64,000 nt of DNA. Source: Pampus argenteus. Taxonomy: Eukaryota > Chordata > Actinopteri > Scombriformes > Stromateidae. The DNA is taken from contig CM072880.1 of NCBI GenBank assembly GCA_036937835.1, forward strand, positions 16,450,001-16,514,000, in the 5' to 3' direction. Positions 59,966 through 64,000 of the stretch are shown piece by piece (the first letter of the stretch is position 1; every line of letters starts with the position of its first letter). The notes beneath the pieces are model-generated. The model did no database searches, was not told where the DNA came from, and saw only the letters and a program-made list of their open reading frames with translations. The position numbers were made by a program, and so were the translations under genes.

Positions 59966-60889
59966 TTACATATGAGGCACAATCAATTATCATTAGCCAC
60001 AAAATTAAATGGCTAGTAAAAGTTAAAAGACTATTCCATTAGTGGCCACTAAATAGATTTGTACAATAGGGGCATGATTGTTGGAGTCGCTTATATTTTG
60101 CTCTTCTACTGTGATGGGATCTCGACTTGTGCTCTGAAAAGAACAACAGAGAGGCCCACATGTCCCTTCAAAAGCCTGAGCTTGAGTTCAAAATGCCACC
60201 AAGACCCCCCATTCACACCTATGTGTGACTCTAAATTTGAGCGAAAACTCCGCATGTACATTGGCTGAAACCTAACACACTCATCAGGGATCCCTGGTGG
60301 GGTCACTCAGGTAATAAAAGTGTTGACATGACATCCCCTCTGTGCCTTGTTCCTGGCGAGTCAGGTACGAGTGAGAGCTCCAAGCTTTCTCCAAGACCTG
60401 GCCGCCAAAAGGAGCGAAATACCTCCAACGTTTCCTTTTTTTTTAAGACCTACGTTACAGTCGAGCACATAAACTGTTGTTTTTCTCTTTTTCTTTTTCA
60501 GACATAGATCACTGTACATTCATCATGATCACATGCTCTGTGAATAAATTGTTATAGTAATTATAGTTTTTATCATTTATTGTGATTATTGTGTTTATAT
60601 ATTTGTGACAGTTGCTGGATTTATAACAGACTCATCCATTGCAAACTGCATTCTGGTGTTATCAATTTGATTAGTGATCCCTGGTGACAGGATGGTGCCC
60701 TGAGATTTGTCATCTATCCTAGTCAACCATTATCATAGTGTAAGGCAAGACAACAGCTATATTCTATATGCAACCACATTAGATATACAGGAACAATTTC
60801 AGTTATGCTTTGAAAGCATGTGTGAACACAATGCCGTGAGCCTCTGCAGTCATACCCTCCTGTAAATCTTCCTTTGGTTTTGCTGAAAG
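59966..60889. other. Unannotated stretch
   Basis: No recognised gene. Overlapping open frames of 66-69 codons at 60059-60306 have no motif. Confidence 0.45.
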
Positions 60890-61325
60890 GTGAGCCTCAC
60901 AACAGCAGGAAGCTTCCATTTTGCTGTATGACTCTCATACTGCCCAGCTGCCCTTTTATAGGCCACTAATTGAATATGAGCCTTTTGGGATATATACTAC
61001 TCAGCTGGGTCGATGGGTTATTGGCCAATCGTTGAGTGCAGGTTTTTTGGGCCCTTGCCAGTTATTCTCTACTAGATCATTATTTTTGCAATGTCTACTT
61101 GCATTCCAGCCACCTGTACTGTTTCCTGTTATTCTGTTCGTGCCTTCACCTGTAATTTAGACCTTCCGTCTGTTTATGAATTGCCTGCCAAGTTTTTTTG
61201 TATTTTTTTTTATTACAATTTATTAAAGCCTTTTTTTCTTTAACACGTTTGCCTTTGTGGCTGTGATTGGATCCTCCTCCTGTTTGCCTTTCTACCTTGA
61301 ACCTACACAACCAAGACAACCCTGC
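60890..61325 (+). mobile_element. Possible solo LTR
   Basis: A T-rich, pyrimidine-rich segment has a TTTATA motif at about 60955, an ATTAAAGCC polyadenylation-like signal at about 61224 and a downstream CCTCCTCCTGTTTGCC block. This resembles the R-U5 region of fish Gypsy LTRs. No target duplication, primer site or coding sequence was seen, so the call is weak. Confidence 0.33.
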
Positions 61326-61803
61326 GGTACAAACATGCTGCTACTCTTTTTCCATGTGTCCTCTATAATCTTTCCTTGGGACATGTGGTTCTAGCTTCAG
61401 TCTTTATTAAATTATGCAATGCTGGGGCTTTGTGAACACTCAACTCCAATAATGTTATGTACAATAATCAACTCTTTAACTTTTTACCAGTTCCTTAACT
61501 AAACTAAACTTTCAGGAAATAATTCAGATGTGACATATTTTCAACTTGACAAACAACTATATCACTAGGAGACTATGGACCAATACAAACACTGAGTAAA
61601 TGCATTGAACAAATCAATGATTGGATGTGCTAGAATTTCCTGTAGATAGAAAAAGATTGAATTGAGTTTTTGGATTTTTTGCCAAGGAAGAGTGATTAAA
61701 AGTCAGCGCTCAACTTCAATCAGTAATGTTAAAAACCACAAACTGAGTCAGAAATCTTGGTGTAGTCATGGACTCAACATCCACAATAGGATTAAAGGAC
61801 TTA
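61326..61803. other. Short unannotated stretch
   Basis: No gene was recognised. It ends at the TA dinucleotide that precedes the second Tc1-like element. Confidence 0.45.
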
Positions 61804-63020
61804 CACTACGGTCAAAAGTTTTAGAACACCCTCATTTTTCCAGTTATTTATTGCAATTCAAGTTGTACAAGCCCAATGAGTAGCTTGAAATGGTACAAAG
61901 GTAAGTACTGAACAGCCAGAGGTTAAAACAAGAGGTTTGGTTACCCAAAACTGAAAAATAATGTACATTTCAGAATTATACAGAAATGCCATTTTCAGGG
62001 AAGACAAAGTGGGTTAACAATTTAAAGCTGTTCTGCAGCAATGAAGGTTGAATCAGGCTTGAAAGCTAGTGCTACTAATTCCTACAGGTGTTCCAACTTT
62101 TCTTGATTACTTATAACCCCTCTGTCTGCATAAAAGCAGTGTTGGAACACACTGTGGTACCAGACCCTCATGAGCATTCAAGGATTCAAGGATTTTCAAG
62201 GATTCAAGATCAGGTGAACTGCAGAAAGTAGTGTGTTGCTACAAAAATGGCGAGAAAAAGGCAATTATCAATGGACCAGAGACAGACCATCATAACACTT
62301 AAAAATGTAGGTCTTTCCTACAGAGAAATTGCAAAGAAAGTCATGTTGTCAGTGAGTACGGTTTTCTTCACCATCAAAAGGCACTCTGTCAGGGGAAACT
62401 CTGACAGGAAGCGGTCTGGCAGACCCAAAGCCACAACTGAATCAGAGGACAAGTTCCTGAGAGTTAACAGCTTGCGTGATAGGCGACTCACAGGACAACA
62501 GCTTCAAGCACAGCTTAATAGTGGTCGTAGTAATCAAGTTTCAGTTTTAACTGTGAAGAGAAGACTTTGAGCTGTAGGTTTAACAGGACGAGTTGCAGCA
62601 AGAAAGCCATTGCTAAGACGTCAGAATAAGACAAAAAGGCTCTCCTGGGCCATGAAACACCGCCATTGGACTATTGAAGACTGGAAGAAGGTTTTATGGA
62701 CTGATGAATCAAAATTTCAAATCTTCGGTTCATCACGCAGGATCTTTGTACGCCGTCGAGCAGGTGAGAGGATGGTTCCACAGTGTGTGACATCAACTGT
62801 CAAACATGGAGGAGGAAGTGTGATGGTCTGGGGCTGTTTTGCTGGATCCAGGGTCGGTTACTTGTACACAGTGAGCGGCACCCTGAACCAAAACGGCTAC
62901 CACAGCATTCTGCAGCGCCATGCAATACCCTCTGGTATGCGCCTAGTTGGTCAGAGTTTTATCCTTCAGCAAGATAATGACCCAAAACACAAATCCAAGC
63001 TATGCCAAAACTACCTCAAG
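61804..63020 (+). mobile_element. Tc1-like transposon (subfamily B), 3'-truncated
   Basis: The left terminus CACTACGGTCAAAAGTTTTA follows a TA dinucleotide (61802-61803), the standard Tc1/mariner target. A leader of about 440 bases precedes the transposase at 62247. The element breaks off in the catalytic domain, and LINE-derived sequence follows from about 63060. The right terminal repeat is missing. Terminus and protein both differ from the copy at 59.3 kb, so this is another subfamily. Confidence 0.85.
62247..63020 (+). pseudogene. Tc1-like transposase, truncated, one stop
   Basis: Starts MARKRQLSMDQRQTIITLK at 62247. It has two helix-turn-helix regions (GLSYREIAKKV at about residues 32-42; LTGQQLQAQLNS at about 82-93) joined by the GRPK hook (SGRPKATT). 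The catalytic core shows WTDESKF (first aspartate, about residue 153), GGGSVMVWGCF and QQDNDPKH (second aspartate, about residue 243). The only break before truncation is a TGA at 62568-62570, at a place where an arginine CGA is likely, consistent with CpG decay. The frame is unchanged across it. Sequence diverges after KLCQNYL, so the third catalytic residue and C-terminus are lost. In life it would cut and paste the element at TA sites. Confidence 0.9.
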
Positions 63021-63059
63021 AAAAAAGAACAAACAACAAAAAATCCAAAAAAACATCCA

Positions 63060-63535
63060 TTAATTAATCCTAAATAGACTTGATTACTGTAACAGTCTTT
63101 ACATGAAAAAAACAGACAGCAGATTGACGATTTAGAATGTTGCTGCTTGAATCCTCACTTGGCTAGGAAAAAGCAACATACTCTCCTTCTGAGATCTTTA
63201 CATTGGCTTGCTGTCTGTCAAAAAATAGATTTAAAAAAAATACTACTGTTGTTTTATGAAGCACTGAATGGTTCAGGGCCAATATAAATGTTTGATCTTA
63301 TACTACATTATGAACCATCCAGACATCTCAGGTTGTTTTAGACAGGTCTGCTTTCTGTCCATAGAAACCACATGCCACATATCTCAAACGCCCAGAAAAC
63401 TGCAGTTCAGCTGCAACTCTCTTCTTCTTGTTTGCCACTGCCTCTAATTAAATCAAATATATTTTTTCTTATTTAAAGCACTTTGAATTGCCTTACATTG
63501 TTTCCGTCTTATAGATAAAGCTTCAGTGTAAGTTC
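63060..63535 (+). pseudogene. LINE ORF2 C-terminus and 3' UTR fragment
   Basis: Broken frames on the plus strand give RLDYCNSLY, a NVAA-ILT block, a LRSLHWLAV block and RHLRLF-TGLLSVHRNH. These match, in order, the conserved C-terminal region of fish L2-like LINE reverse transcriptases ('LDYCNSL', 'vQNaAARil', 'LHWLPV', 'sRpLRSs'). The 3' part, AAAGCACTTTGAATTGCCTT, is a common 3'-UTR motif of such LINEs. Several stops and frameshifts are present. It lies immediately after the truncated Tc1-like element. Confidence 0.75.
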
Positions 63536-64000
63536 AGTTTCTTTTCTCTCAAATTCTGCTTTTAAACAATTTTCAACTTTTTCTTCTCATTCTAATCTTC
63601 TCCATCACCTCTGCTTTCTCACTTTCTCTTTCAGTGTCCTCTGATCATGGTTTTTGGACTCTGTGTTTTTGTTATTTTGGTTCCTGTGTTCACTCTGTAT
63701 TATGGACTCTGTTTCTCAACTTTTTTTATGTTTCTTGTTGTTGCTCTGTAGCACAGAATTGTGATTACATTTGACCTACTGGCATTTGAAGGTTTTCTTG
63801 AGTTTACTTTCATCCCGAGCCTGCTTTTCCCTCCTTACCTCCATTCATAGCTGTCCTGTATCACCCTTGTCATCCTTACCCTGCTCCTCTTCCCAGCCAA
63901 TTAGCTTCCAGCCTGCCTACAGCCAGCCTCCCACCTGTTCCTTGTTCCAATAATCCAGTTTGTATTACATCCCTGTGTTTCAGTTAATTCTTGCTGGTTG
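63536..64000. other. Window end; pyrimidine-rich, possibly LTR
   Basis: A T/C-rich segment contains TGTTCCTTGTTCCAATAATC and a CCTGTGTTTCAGTTAATTCT block near the end. It recalls the promoter-proximal part of fish Gypsy LTRs but lacks a decisive motif and runs off the window. Confidence 0.28.

Noticed and set aside
60059..60306. Overlapping open frames on both strands (66-69 codons)
   Set aside because: Neither shows a motif, and overlap on both strands points to chance absence of stops.

Overview
The window looks like intergenic DNA of a ray-finned fish, probably a spiny-rayed (percomorph) teleost. It is AT-rich and rich in (CA)n, (GATA)n, (AAAT)n and similar microsatellites. It carries decayed copies of element families typical of teleosts: Tc1-like transposons, Ty3/Gypsy and BEL/Pao LTR elements, L2-type LINEs with tetranucleotide tails, and a 5S rRNA-headed repeat. 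I found no intact host protein-coding gene, tRNA gene or CRISPR array, and no sign of bacterial organisation. Every recognisable coding stretch is mobile-element debris, except a dead intronless copy of the ribosomal protein L41 message near 28.6 kb.

Layout. 0-4.9 kb: mostly featureless, with one GC-richer block near 1.6-1.9 kb. 4.9-11.0 kb: a dense transposon island. It holds a deleted Gypsy element with a gag pseudogene (minus), with a 5S-headed repeat between its LTR remnant and gag. Next come a degraded copy of a multi-copy uncharacterised gene (minus), a BEL/Pao pol fragment (plus), a LINE reverse transcriptase fragment ending in a (CTAA)n tail (minus) and an internally deleted L2-type LINE (plus). 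11-24 kb: mostly unannotated, with an L2 3' end, a possible non-autonomous DNA transposon, and a second 5S-headed repeat bounded by a perfect 14-bp direct repeat. 24-29 kb: SINE-like repeat, a (CA)n-bounded dispersed repeat, and the RPL41 pseudogene. 29-45 kb: largely empty, with a retropepsin-like fragment, a Tc1 C-terminal fragment and long microsatellites. 45.9-46.6 kb: a 644-bp terminal-inverted-repeat transposon. 49.9-53 kb: a (TTTCT)n array, a tRNA-SINE head, and a Gypsy pol/LTR remnant. 57-64 kb: long CA/TA tracts, a second (CA)n-bounded repeat, two Tc1-like transposons of different subfamilies (one with a transposase that is well preserved until it is cut off), a LINE 3' fragment and possible LTR debris.

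Nothing here works together as a pathway. The most informative items are the 5S-headed repeat with its target-site duplication, the 644-bp inverted-repeat element with a candidate first exon, the RPL41 retrocopy, the unclassified multi-copy gene relic at 6.33-7.32 kb, and a microRNA-like hairpin at 17.3 kb. Family names rest on remembered protein motifs, not on database searches.
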